Of a DNA stretch of 39,894 nucleotides, positions 23,538 to 32,121 are shown piece after piece. The notes under the pieces are model-generated. The model did no database searches. It was not told the DNA's origin and saw only the letters and a list, made by a program, of their open reading frames with translations. Source of the stretch: Deltaproteobacteria bacterium (GTDB taxonomy: Bacteria > Desulfobacterota > Deferrisomatia > Deferrisomatales > BM512); NCBI GenBank assembly GCA_030591565.1, contig JAUVAU010000018.1, forward strand, positions 1 to 39,894. Direction: 5' to 3'. How positions within the stretch are numbered: position 1 is the first letter of the stretch; each line of letters starts with the position of its first letter. The position numbers and the translations under genes were made by a program.

Positions 23538-24563
23538 ATGGGACGCACCGCTTCCTGCGCAATTAAACTGCTCCTCGCTGCCCTCCTGACCGTGGCGTTG
23601 ACCGGTTCGTCGGCCTGGGCGGCAAAGCCGATACGGCTGGCCACCATCGTCCCCGAGGGCTCCACCTGGATGAAGCAGATGCGGATCGGCGCCGAGCGGA
23701 TCAAGCAGCGCACCGAGGGCCGCGTCAAGATCAAGTTCTACACCGGCGGCGTCATGGGCAACGACCGCAGCGTGCTGAGAAAAATCCGCGTCGGACAGCT
23801 CGACGGCGGCGCGTTCACCTCCGGCTCACTCTCCGAGGTGTACAACGACCTGCGCATCTACTCCGTCCCCTTCCTCTTCCCCTCCCATGAAGCGGTTGAC
23901 TACGTTCGCGAAAGGGTTGACCCGGTCCTCAGGGCAGGGCTGGAAAAGGCTGGGTTCATCTGCTTTGGCTTCGCCGAGGGCGGCTTCGCGAGGTTTTTTG
24001 CCCGTGAGCCGGTGATGGGCATGGCATCATTAAAAGGCAAAAAAATGTGGGTACCCGAGGGCGACCCGATCTCCAAGACGGTGATCGACATTTTAAGCCT
24101 CTCGCCGGTATCCTTGCCGATCACCGATGTCCTGACGGGCCTCCAGACCGGTCTTCTGGACATAGTGGCTACTCCCCCCATCGGCGCGATCGCCTTCCAG
24201 TGGTACACCAAGGTGAAATACATCACCGAGACGCCGTTGGCCTACACGATGGCGACGCTTGTGATTAGCGCCAAGCGGTTTAAAAAGCTCTCCGCAGAGG
24301 ACCAGCAGATAATGCGCGAGGAGATGTCAGCGATTTACAGGGGGCTGGGAGCCAAGAATCGCGATGACAACAAAGAAGCTTACAGGGCCTTGCTCGACGA
24401 GGGGCTCGAATCCGTCACCCCCCACGCGGCAGACCTGGAGATATGGCGCACCTCCTCGGACAAGGCCGCCCAAAAGTTGATCGCCGACGGCCAAATATCG
24501 CGGGAAACCTACGATCTGGTTCATGACCACCTCGCTCAATTCAAGGCGGACAGGGGTAAATGA
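23538..24563 (+). CDS. TRAP transporter substrate-binding protein (DctP/TatP family)
   Basis: The 341-aa protein has a signal peptide (about 1-28, ending SSAWA) and a mature start AKPIRLATIVPEGSTWMKQM. It shows the DctP-family landmarks: GRVKIKFYTGGVMGND, SVPFLFPSHEAVDYV, a FAEGGFARFF hinge segment, LKGKKMWVPEGDPIS and DVLTGLQTGLLDIVATPP. The usual carboxylate-binding Arg position has diverged in the WVPEG region, in line with TatP-type proteins that pair with TatT and may bind non-standard or hydrophobic ligands. It acts in the periplasm, and its stop overlaps the DctQ start by four bases. Confidence 0.9.
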   Translation: MGRTASCAIKLLLAALLTVALTGSSAWAAKPIRLATIVPEGSTWMKQMRIGAERIKQRTEGRVKIKFYTGGVMGNDRSVLRKIRVGQLDGGAFTSGSLSEVYNDLRIYSVPFLFPSHEAVDYVRERVDPVLRAGLEKAGFICFGFAEGGFARFFAREPVMGMASLKGKKMWVPEGDPISKTVIDILSLSPVSLPITDVLTGLQTGLLDIVATPPIGAIAFQWYTKVKYITETPLAYTMATLVISAKRFKKLSAEDQQIMREEMSAIYRGLGAKNRDDNKEAYRALLDEGLESVTPHAADLEIWRTSSDKAAQKLIADGQISRETYDLVHDHLAQFKADRGK

Positions 24564-25090
24564 CCTCCCCCGAGGAACCTACTCCCAGCCGCTTTTTCAA
24601 CATGCTCCACAAGGTCGAGGACCTCTTCCTCGCCAGTCTGCTCACGGCACTGATCCTCATTTCGACCCTCCAGATAATCCAGCGCAACTTTCTTGGCACC
24701 GGCAGCGCCTGGGCCGATGAGTTCACCCGGATTCTCGTCCTCTGGATAGCGATGGCGGGCGCTTCGGTGGCGAGCCGCAAGGCCAACCAGATAACGATTG
24801 ACCTGATCTCCAGGTACCTGAGGCCAAAGCTCAAGGCTGCGGCGTTTTTCATCACCTCTCTCTTCACCGTGGCTGTCTGCATGGTGGCGGCCTATTACTG
24901 CTTCCTCTTCACCGAGGGTGAGCGCGAATATGGTTCGGTGATAATGGGCGACTTCCCCGCCTGGGTGGCGCAGATAGTTTTACCGGCGGGGTTCGCGCTT
25001 ATAGCCGTGAGGTACCTCGTACATTGCGTCAGGGCGGGCAAAGAGCTGCTGCTTGACAACAAGGGCGGGCACAGCGAGGGGCGCTCATGA
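24560..25090 (+). CDS. TRAP transporter small permease (DctQ family)
   Basis: The 176-aa membrane protein has four hydrophobic helices (about 18-38, 50-75, 90-115 and 130-155) and the DctQ motif FLGTGSAWADEFTRILVLWIAMAGA. It overlaps both neighbours by four bases (ATGA each side), so the three TRAP components are translationally coupled. Confidence 0.92.
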   Translation: MTSPEEPTPSRFFNMLHKVEDLFLASLLTALILISTLQIIQRNFLGTGSAWADEFTRILVLWIAMAGASVASRKANQITIDLISRYLRPKLKAAAFFITSLFTVAVCMVAAYYCFLFTEGEREYGSVIMGDFPAWVAQIVLPAGFALIAVRYLVHCVRAGKELLLDNKGGHSEGRS

Positions 25091-26361
25091 TCTGGCTCAT
25101 GGGCTTGCTGCTGTTTTTGGCGATTCTGGGGGCACCGCTTTTCGTGGTCATAGCCGCAGGATCGCTTCTGGGGTTTAACCACGCGGAGATTGATCTGAGC
25201 GTACTGGGGATCGAGATGTACCGGCTGGCCGAGATGCCGGTGCTGGCGGCGATACCGCTCTTCACCTTCGCGGGCTACCTCCTGGGAGAGTCCAACGCAC
25301 CCAAGCGGCTGGTGGCGATAACCCAGACGCTGATGGGCTGGCTGCCCGGCGGATTGGCCTTCATAGCACTTATAGCCTGCGCGTTCTTCACCGCTTTCAC
25401 CGGGGCCAGCGGCGTCACCATCGTCGCCCTCGGCGCGCTACTCTACCCTGCGATGCTGCAAGCTGATTATTCCGAGCGGTTCAGCCTGGGGCTCGTCACG
25501 ACCTCGGGCAGCCTTGGACTGCTCTTCGCGCCCTCGCTACCGCTCATCCTCTACGCGGTCGTGGTCCAGCAGATGGAGCTTAGCCAGCCGGTCTCGGTTG
25601 ACGCCCTCTTCAAGGCCGGAGCGGTGCCGGGTGTATTGATGCTGGTGCTGCTTGGCGGCTGGAGCTTCTGGGTTAACCGTAACACCGCCAAAGAAGCCCC
25701 CCCCTTTAAAATAAAGGCTGCGCTAAGGGCGCTCAAAGATGGGATGTGGGAGCTGCCGCTACCGGTGGTGGTGCTTGGCGGCATCTACAGCGGCACCTTC
25801 GCCGTCTCCGAGGCCGCGGCGGTCACCGCCATTTACGTTGTGATTGTAGAAGTGTTCATCCTGCGCGAAGTGCCCCTGCCCCAACTCCCCAGGGTCATGC
25901 GGGAATCCATGACGATGGTGGGCGGGATAATGATAATACTAGGTGTCTCGCTGGCTTCCACCAACTACCTGATCTACGCCGAGGCCCCTGAGGCGCTTTT
26001 TGAGTGGGTCGGCGCCCATGTTCACGACCGCTTCACCTTCCTGCTGCTCCTGAACGTCTTCCTGCTGGCGCTGGGGGCGTTTCTCGACATCTTCTCCGCC
26101 ATCGTGCTGGTGGTCCCGCTCATCCTGCCGGTGGCGATGGGTTACGATATCCACCCCGTCCACCTGGGCATCATTTTTCTGGCGAATATGCAGCTTGGCT
26201 ACCTCACCCCGCCGGTGGGGCTCAACCTCTTCATCTCCTCCTACCGCTTTGATCGGCCGATAACCGAGGTCTACCGCGCCTGCCTGCCCTTTATCGCCCT
26301 GCTACTTCTGTCTGTATTGCTCATCACTTATTGGCCCGCGCTGAGCCTCTGGGCTCTGTAG
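25087..26361 (+). CDS. TRAP transporter large permease (DctM family)
   Basis: The 424-aa protein has about 11-12 membrane helices and DctM signatures: MPVLAAIPLFTFAGYLLGES, FFTAFTGASGVTIVALGALLYP, TSGSLGLLFAPSLPLILYAVV and LGIIFLANMQLGYLTPPVGLNLFI. It is the sodium-coupled translocation subunit for the substrate delivered by the DctP protein. Length is normal. Its TAG stop provides the first G of a dispersed repeat copy. Confidence 0.94.
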   Translation: MIWLMGLLLFLAILGAPLFVVIAAGSLLGFNHAEIDLSVLGIEMYRLAEMPVLAAIPLFTFAGYLLGESNAPKRLVAITQTLMGWLPGGLAFIALIACAFFTAFTGASGVTIVALGALLYPAMLQADYSERFSLGLVTTSGSLGLLFAPSLPLILYAVVVQQMELSQPVSVDALFKAGAVPGVLMLVLLGGWSFWVNRNTAKEAPPFKIKAALRALKDGMWELPLPVVVLGGIYSGTFAVSEAAAVTAIYVVIVEVFILREVPLPQLPRVMRESMTMVGGIMIILGVSLASTNYLIYAEAPEALFEWVGAHVHDRFTFLLLLNVFLLALGAFLDIFSAIVLVVPLILPVAMGYDIHPVHLGIIFLANMQLGYLTPPVGLNLFISSYRFDRPITEVYRACLPFIALLLLSVLLITYWPALSLWAL

Positions 26362-26556
26362 GAGGTTGAAAAACCCCGGATATCCTCCGATTGACGTTGT
26401 CAGGGGGCGAAAAATGATCCTCGAAATACCTATCAGTATGCCTGCGGTCATTTTTCTTCCCTTCCTACTCCTCGAAGGATCTTCGGGGTTTCCAGTTTAT
26501 CGTCGGCTTAGTTAGAGGTTTGCCCCGCTTCGGGAGAGTTTTTCGTCAGAGCCTCC
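26361..26556 (+). repeat. Dispersed hairpin repeat, copy B (fullest)
   Basis: It starts on the G of the dctM TAG stop (GGAGGTTGAAAAACCCCGG) and ends GAGTTTTTCGTCAGAGCCTCC, so the outer ends are inverted repeats. Inside are a second inverted pair (AAACCCCGGATATCCT against AGGATCTTCGGGGTTT) and a central hairpin with arms starting GAAAAATGATCC and ending GGTCATTTTTC. Nearly identical sequence is present in copy C. Confidence 0.88.
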
Positions 26557-26596
26557 CGGCAGGCACCGCTCGCTCTATAGCAAAGACCCCCGGTTG

Positions 26597-26605
26597 TGGT
26601 ACACT
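26597..26605 (+). promoter_or_regulatory. Extended -10 promoter of glnS
   Basis: TGGTACACT (26597-26605) has the TGn extension and a TACACT hexamer 42 bases before the glnS ATG. No strong -35 is visible. Confidence 0.45.
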
Positions 26606-26647
26606 CTTGCCGCTTTTACAAATACACCTGAAGGAAGGTTTGCATAA

Positions 26648-28339
26648 ATGAGCAGCATTGAATCAGCCGAATCAGCCAATTTCATCTACAAGATCATCGA
26701 CGAAGAGCGCGAAGCAGGGAAAAACAGGGGCAAAGTAGCCACCCGCTTCCCCCCCGAGCCCAATGGCTACCTGCACATCGGCCACGCCAAGTCGATCATC
26801 CTCAACTTCGGCATAGCCAACGACTACCCCGACGCCACCTGCAACCTCAGGATGGATGACACCAACCCCTCCAGGGAGGAGCAGGAGTACGTGGACTCCA
26901 TCATGGAGGATATCCGCTGGCTGGGCTTCGAGTGGGGAGACAACCTCTTCTACGCGTCGGATTACTTCGAGCAACTCTTCGAGATGGCGGTAAAGCTCAT
27001 TGAAGCGGGCAAGGCTTACGTTGACAGCCTGAGCGTGGAAGAGGTGCGTAAATACAAGGGAACCCGGACCGAACCCGGCGTCGAGAGCCCCCACCGCAGC
27101 CGCTCGGTGGAAGAAAACATCGACCTCTTCAAGCGGATGAAAGCCGGCGAATTCGAGGATGGCTCAATGGTGCTGCGCGCCAAGATCGACATGGCCGCAG
27201 GCAACCTCAACCTGCGCGACCCTGTCATGTACCGCATCCTTCGCGCCACCCACCACCGCACCGGCGACGAGTGGTGCATCTACCCGATGTACGATTGGGC
27301 CCACGGCCAGTCCGACGCCCTTGAGGGGATCACCCACTCCATCTGCACCCTTGAGTTCGAGGACCACAGGCCGCTATACGACTGGTTCCTGGAGCAGCTG
27401 GACTTTGCGGTGCGCCCGCGCCAGATCGAGTTCGCCAGGCTCAACCTCAGCCACACCGCACTGAGCAAGCGCAAACTTATAGAACTGGTTGAAGAAAATC
27501 ATGTAAGCGGCTGGGATGACCCCAGAATGCCGACCATAGCAGGGCTGCGCAGGAGGGGCTTCACCCCCGAGTCGATACGCGACTTTTGCGACCGGATCGG
27601 GGTGGCGAAGAAAGACAGCATGGTGGATATGGCGCTGCTGGAGCACTGCCTTCGCGAGGATTTGAACGTGAAAGCCCAACGCAGGATGGCAGTGCTCGAC
27701 CCGATTAAGGTAGTGATAGAGAACTACCCCGAAGGTGACGTGGAAATGCTGGAAGCGGCCAACCATCCTCAAGACGAGTCGGCTGGAATTCGGCAAGTGC
27801 CCTTCAGCCGTGAGCTTTACATCGAGCGGGATGATTTCCGCGAAGAGCCGCCACGCAAATTCTTCCGCATGTCACCGGGTCGCGAGGTGCGTTTTCGTTA
27901 CGCCTACTTCATCACCTGCAACGAGGTTGTAAAGGATGAAAACGGCGAAGTTATTGAGCTGCACTGCAGCTACGACCCCGCAACCAGGGGCGGCGACTCC
28001 CCCGATGGGCGCAAGGTGAAGGCGACGATCCACTGGGTCTCCGCCGCCCACGCGGTGGACGCCACGGTCCGCCTCTACGACCGCCTCTTCTCGATTGAGA
28101 ACCCCACCGGAGTAAAGAGCGAAGAGGATTGGCTGGACAATCTAAACGAGAACTCATTGAAAACATTGGAGAACTGCAAGCTGGAGCCATCGTTGGCCCA
28201 ATACGTACCGGGTGAGAAGGTTCAGTTCGAGAGGCTTGGTTATTTTTGCGCCGACTCGGAGGAGCACAACTGGGCCATGCCGGTCTTCAACCGTGTGGTG
28301 CCGCTTCGTGACTCTTGGGCCAAGCTGGATAAGAAGTAA
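26648..28339 (+). CDS. glnS: Glutaminyl-tRNA synthetase
   Basis: The 563-aa class I synthetase charges tRNA-Gln. [15 protein letters not shown] carries the HIGH motif (43-46) and LSKRK (272-276) is the KMSKS-loop variant usual in GlnRS (family form MSKR). Other GlnRS marks are [50 protein letters not shown] and the C-terminal anticodon-binding beta-barrels. Length is normal and there is no YqeY-like extension. AAGGAAGG lies nine bases before ATG. It is monocistronic and convergent with the next gene. Confidence 0.97.
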   Translation: MSSIESAESANFIYKIIDEEREAGKNRGKVATRFPPEPNGYLHIGHAKSIILNFGIANDYPDATCNLRMDDTNPSREEQEYVDSIMEDIRWLGFEWGDNLFYASDYFEQLFEMAVKLIEAGKAYVDSLSVEEVRKYKGTRTEPGVESPHRSRSVEENIDLFKRMKAGEFEDGSMVLRAKIDMAAGNLNLRDPVMYRILRATHHRTGDEWCIYPMYDWAHGQSDALEGITHSICTLEFEDHRPLYDWFLEQLDFAVRPRQIEFARLNLSHTALSKRKLIELVEENHVSGWDDPRMPTIAGLRRRGFTPESIRDFCDRIGVAKKDSMVDMALLEHCLREDLNVKAQRRMAVLDPIKVVIENYPEGDVEMLEAANHPQDESAGIRQVPFSRELYIERDDFREEPPRKFFRMSPGREVRFRYAYFITCNEVVKDENGEVIELHCSYDPATRGGDSPDGRKVKATIHWVSAAHAVDATVRLYDRLFSIENPTGVKSEEDWLDNLNENSLKTLENCKLEPSLAQYVPGEKVQFERLGYFCADSEEHNWAMPVFNRVVPLRDSWAKLDKK

Positions 28340-28362
28340 GGGGCTACGGACTAGCGGGCTGG

Positions 28363-29889
28363 CTATTCGGCAAGTGTTTCAGCCAGCCTTTCGACGACAA
28401 TTTCAAGATACTCCGGGCGCATCGAGCAATAGCGCCCGTTTTCTTTTTCCCCTTCAAGTTCAACCACTTTACTGACTTCAAAGAAGGTCGCGACCTCCTC
28501 CATCTCGCTTACCGGGAAGAGAACGTCGTCCTCAAAGCCGATGAAGAGTGAAGGCACTTCAATCGTGCCGGGTTGTGGCCGATTCGGGTGATTTTTTAGC
28601 GCCATCTTCTCCAGCAATCGCGTCAATTCCTTGGGGTCGGCCTCCGGCGCACCCAGCGCAACGGCAATCCCCCCATACCGCTCCTGCCCGAAGCGCATGA
28701 ATACCCTCGGCGGCAGACTATAGAACCGGTTCACCGCTGTGCAGCCGATGACAAGGGAGTCAACAGCCTCGGGGGCCTCAAGCGCCGCCCTGTAGGCGAG
28801 GGTTCCCGCCATACCCTGCGAGTAGAGCGCCACCTCCCTCCCATTGGAAATATCCATCTCCTTCAATAGCTTCACAAGCTGAGCAGCTCCGTCGATGGTT
28901 AAATAGATATCCCTTCCCAAGGGATTCAAAACAAGAGTAGCGATCCCCTTTTCATCGAGCCGCTGGGAAAGAGGTGCAAAATCACCAGACCCCATCCCCA
29001 CGTCGGGAAGGATCACCACCAGCGGCTGATTCCTTTTCGCGCTGCCAAGCGGTCTCACGGGAGAATCCTCCCGAATTGCCGAGGTTTCATCCTCCCCACC
29101 GAAGAGTCTTGGGTAAAAGTTGTAGGTGAACCCCGCCCGGACCTCGTGACTATCATCGACGTCAACTATGGGGCTATCGGTTATCTCGGAAGAATAGCGA
29201 TTGTAGCGGTAGCTGGCCTCGAAACCCCAGGACTCGGTGACCGCCCAGCTAAAGGTTGTACGCAAGAAAGTATTGAACGCTGCATCGGGTTCGTAGCGGG
29301 GTCGCGAAGCAGTGGTCTCGTCGCTCTCCACGCCAAAATAGTAATCGGTGAACCCCTCCCCCATGTACTCCACGCCCCCGGCAAGCTCAAGAAAGTGGCG
29401 CTCTGACAGGGGAATTCCCGCCTCCAACTCCAGCTGTCCGCGCTGTCCGTCGTGTACTCCCAGAATGTCCTGGAGCAGCAAAAGCTCCAACTCAAAGATG
29501 GAGATGCCGGTCGAGACCGCCAACCCCGCGTAGAGGGTGCCGTCGCGCTCCTCCATATATTGAAGTTCCCCGGAGGAGTCGCCCGGGTCGTAGCCGTCAA
29601 AGCCGTATTCGGAGACCAGCCGACCCTTGAGGAAAGGAGTTGTGCCGGTGGAGAGAAAGCGCCAGGAGAGCTGGCCGTTCCTGAAGGAAAAGTCTTTGTA
29701 CTCCGCTTCCATGTAGGGGAGCGGGAGAAAGGTGAAATCCGAACCTACGTAGACCCTGGACTTGTACCTGGCGGCGACGCCGAGGTTGATCTCGGCAAAA
29801 TCGCTTGCCCTCGCCTGCCCCACCGTACACGCAGCCACGAGGAGGAGTGCGAGAAGGGAGTGGCGGCCAAAGCCCACGGCCAATCCCAT
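28363..29889 (-). CDS. MipA/OmpV-like outer-membrane barrel fused to an alpha/beta-hydrolase domain
   Basis: The 508-aa form (ATG 29889, GGGGGTG upstream) has a signal peptide ending QARA; upstream in-frame ATGs would overlap the previous gene. Residues ~30-265 resemble MipA/OmpV beta-barrels (GVAARYKSRVYVGSDFTFLPLPYMEAEY, repeated aromatic beta strands, ending AGFTYNFYPRLF). Residues ~288-508 are an alpha/beta hydrolase: VVILPDVGMGSGDF, nucleophile elbow LYSQGMAG (Ser357; the first Gly of GxSxG is Leu) and an acidic loop GFEDDVLFP. No His is seen at the expected C-terminal position (the region reads ENGRYCSMRPE), so catalysis is doubtful. A LVAAC sequence in the signal could also be a lipobox. 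It is the last gene of the lar-linked series. Confidence 0.72.
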   Translation of the reverse strand: MGLAVGFGRHSLLALLLVAACTVGQARASDFAEINLGVAARYKSRVYVGSDFTFLPLPYMEAEYKDFSFRNGQLSWRFLSTGTTPFLKGRLVSEYGFDGYDPGDSSGELQYMEERDGTLYAGLAVSTGISIFELELLLLQDILGVHDGQRGQLELEAGIPLSERHFLELAGGVEYMGEGFTDYYFGVESDETTASRPRYEPDAAFNTFLRTTFSWAVTESWGFEASYRYNRYSSEITDSPIVDVDDSHEVRAGFTYNFYPRLFGGEDETSAIREDSPVRPLGSAKRNQPLVVILPDVGMGSGDFAPLSQRLDEKGIATLVLNPLGRDIYLTIDGAAQLVKLLKEMDISNGREVALYSQGMAGTLAYRAALEAPEAVDSLVIGCTAVNRFYSLPPRVFMRFGQERYGGIAVALGAPEADPKELTRLLEKMALKNHPNRPQPGTIEVPSLFIGFEDDVLFPVSEMEEVATFFEVSKVVELEGEKENGRYCSMRPEYLEIVVERLAETLAE

Positions 29890-29920
29890 GGTCACCCCCA
29901 CAGCGCCGTAACCACGTCGC

Positions 29921-30451
29921 TCAGGAGTTGCTCCAATCGTCGCCGTCATCTTCCCTGTCAGCAGGACCCTTGCAGGTAGCCAGGTCCAGAGGAGTTTCCG
30001 GATCCTCGCCATTCCAGGGCAGCGTCACGAGAAAACGGACACGCACACACCCCTCTTCGGGCCAGGGCGAAGGGGGCGTATTCCACTTTCGCAGCGCCAG
30101 ATGCGCGCCCGGTGCGATATTTTCAAAGATATCAAGCCGCGCGTCCCCCGAGCGGGCGCTCTCCTCGCCCTTGACGATCTTGCCGATTACAGCATAGGAA
30201 CCTGCATAGAGGGAGTTGCCATCTTCAAGGGGGGCGACCCGTCTCACCGACACGGTCTTAAAGGGATTGATACCGAACCCTTTCAACTTCTTGACCAGCG
30301 GTTTTGGCAGGTACTCGCCCTTGACCGCCTCGAAGTTCAAGCAACCGGTGCAACCGCAGCGCAGCGCGGCGCCCTCCTCCATCATTTCGTAGTAGCGGCG
30401 GGTGGCCTCCTTATCAAACTCCACCTCCCACCGTCCGATATTCATTTTCAT
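29921..30451 (-). CDS. Hypothetical CGCxxC protein
   Basis: The 176-aa product begins MKMNIGRWEVEFDKEATRRYYEMM; its ATG overlaps the previous stop by one base (TGATG). A cysteine cluster RCGCTGCLNF (C32, C34, C37) follows, then PLVKKLKGFGINPFKTVSV and a beta-rich part with SLYAGSYAVIGKIV. Small uncharacterised proteins with a C-x-C-x-x-C-xNF start and a following GIDP-like motif exist, but no function is known to me. No signal peptide is present. Metal binding by the Cys cluster is inference. The C-terminus is acidic (DREDDGDDW). Confidence 0.75.
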   Translation of the reverse strand: MKMNIGRWEVEFDKEATRRYYEMMEEGAALRCGCTGCLNFEAVKGEYLPKPLVKKLKGFGINPFKTVSVRRVAPLEDGNSLYAGSYAVIGKIVKGEESARSGDARLDIFENIAPGAHLALRKWNTPPSPWPEEGCVRVRFLVTLPWNGEDPETPLDLATCKGPADREDDGDDWSNS

Positions 30452-32121
30452 CAATTCTCCAGAGACCTCAAGCGCACCTGTCCAACCGGCTTGCCGGGCA
30501 GCTTCAATATCCTGTTCACCCTGAGCGGTCCGCCCCACTCCTGGACCGGCCCCAAATCCTTGTAGATTATACGAGCCCCATGTGACGCCACCGAATCCGA
30601 CGCCTTTTGCGGCGCTACTATAAGCGAGCCCATGGTGGGCGCCCACACCTTCACGCTCTCTCCACGTAATTGCTTGCCATCCACCGCTTCCAGCACGTTA
30701 AGCAATACGTCAGGCCTGTAGGTCAGCGAACTGACACCCCACCCCGCAAGGATGAGATAGGGGGAACCCCCATCGGCCACCCGCCTGAAACCTATCTCCC
30801 ACACCGACTCCAGCGCCTGGCGCTCCACCTCCGCCAGCAGCTGTTCCCTGCTTATTTCCCACTGGGTCAGAGTGTTTTCCCTCACCATCGCCCAGTGCAA
30901 CGGGCAACTGGCCTGGATGGCTACAGCGACGCCGTCGTCCGTCTCCTCGGCGACGAGCCCCTCCCACTCATTTACTATCGTCTGGCGCAGCAGCACATCG
31001 CGACCACAAAAGCAGGTGAAGGGTCTCACCTCCATTGCAAGCTCGGTCGTGACATCGCGCCAGAACTCCTCCCACTCACCGGGCGAGCCCTCGAAGAGCT
31101 CACCCCAAACGTCGAAATAGAGAGGCAACGTTCTACCAGTGGCGGGGTTTTTGAGCAACACATGATCGCTAAAGCTCTCGACCTCCACCCGGTCGCCATG
31201 CTTCTTCATCCAGCTCAGCATTTCAAGATACTGATCGAGCTGGCGCGAAGCGTCGTAGACCAGCATCTTGGCCCCGCCACGCAGCCCCGCGCCCGAGGTG
31301 ACCGAGTCGAGCAGCGCATCCTCCAGCACGGCGTCTATGGCGATGGGACCCTTGGAGAAGCGGATGAAACCGGAGCCATCGAAGTAATCCAGCTCCAAAA
31401 TAGCCGACTCTATACTGGCGGCTTTCCTGAAATCCTCCCTGGTGATCCTGAGCCAGGCCGAACCGCCCCTTTTCTCCAACGCATAAGCAGCCACCGGCAT
31501 CCATTCGCGGCAACCGCCAACGCCTTCGGCGTAGTGGCCTTCGCCAGGGGGGCAGACTTTAATCCAACCATCCCCAACCTCGGGCAGGGGCTGTGTTACC
31601 ACTTTTAGCTCTCCCCCACCCTTGAGCCTTGTCACACCGTCGGTCCCCGACAGCCTGTTTATCTCCGCCTGATTGGCGACCACCGTGGACATGGCGGAAA
31701 AGAGGCTCCGCTTACCCATACGCCGCGCGCCATCAAGCAAAATGCCCTTGGCCTCGTCGTAGCGCTCGCCCCCCACCAGTTTTGCCGCCCACGCCGCGTA
31801 GATATCTTCGAGAAAGTACACCCTGCCCTCAACATTCAGGGTGGGGTCATCCTCAAGAATTGTCACGGCATCGGAGAAACGTTCAAGTTGATAGAGGCAT
31901 TCGGCCTTGAGGGTGACCACCTCGGCGAGCAGGGCCGTGCGGGGAGGCACCTCATCCAGATATTTCAGGGCTTCATTGAAATTGAGGCTGTCAAAGGAGT
32001 CCCAGGCGAGCCGGAGCATCCCCCGTGCTTCGGCGTCGGCTTCGCGTCCCTCGACACCGTAAACATTCACGGCAAAGAGGAGCGCGGCGACGAATAATGC
32101 GCCAGCCTTCAATAGCCTCAC
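30451..32121 (-). CDS. Secreted TPR-like protein of unknown function
   Basis: The 556-aa product starts at a GTG overlapping the larC stop by four bases (GTGA). It has a signal peptide (LLKAGALFVAALLFAVNVYG) and an N-terminal helical repeat region of TPR type (about 35-150: AWDSFDSLNFNEALKYLDEVP, AECLYQLERFSDAVTILED). A Gly/Trp-rich beta part follows (DGWIKVCPPGEGHYAEGVGGC) and a long mixed region with DVWGELFEGSPGEWEEFWRDV and TCFCGRD. No enzyme motif is recognised. It would act in the periplasm or envelope. The tight coupling to larC and to the CGCxxC gene suggests one functional unit. Confidence 0.78.
   Translation of the reverse strand: MRLLKAGALFVAALLFAVNVYGVEGREADAEARGMLRLAWDSFDSLNFNEALKYLDEVPPRTALLAEVVTLKAECLYQLERFSDAVTILEDDPTLNVEGRVYFLEDIYAAWAAKLVGGERYDEAKGILLDGARRMGKRSLFSAMSTVVANQAEINRLSGTDGVTRLKGGGELKVVTQPLPEVGDGWIKVCPPGEGHYAEGVGGCREWMPVAAYALEKRGGSAWLRITREDFRKAASIESAILELDYFDGSGFIRFSKGPIAIDAVLEDALLDSVTSGAGLRGGAKMLVYDASRQLDQYLEMLSWMKKHGDRVEVESFSDHVLLKNPATGRTLPLYFDVWGELFEGSPGEWEEFWRDVTTELAMEVRPFTCFCGRDVLLRQTIVNEWEGLVAEETDDGVAVAIQASCPLHWAMVRENTLTQWEISREQLLAEVERQALESVWEIGFRRVADGGSPYLILAGWGVSSLTYRPDVLLNVLEAVDGKQLRGESVKVWAPTMGSLIVAPQKASDSVASHGARIIYKDLGPVQEWGGPLRVNRILKLPGKPVGQVRLRSLEN

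Noticed and set aside
30670-31608. 312-codon plus-strand ORF
   Set aside because: Shadow of the secreted TPR-like gene, which has a signal peptide and coupled junctions.
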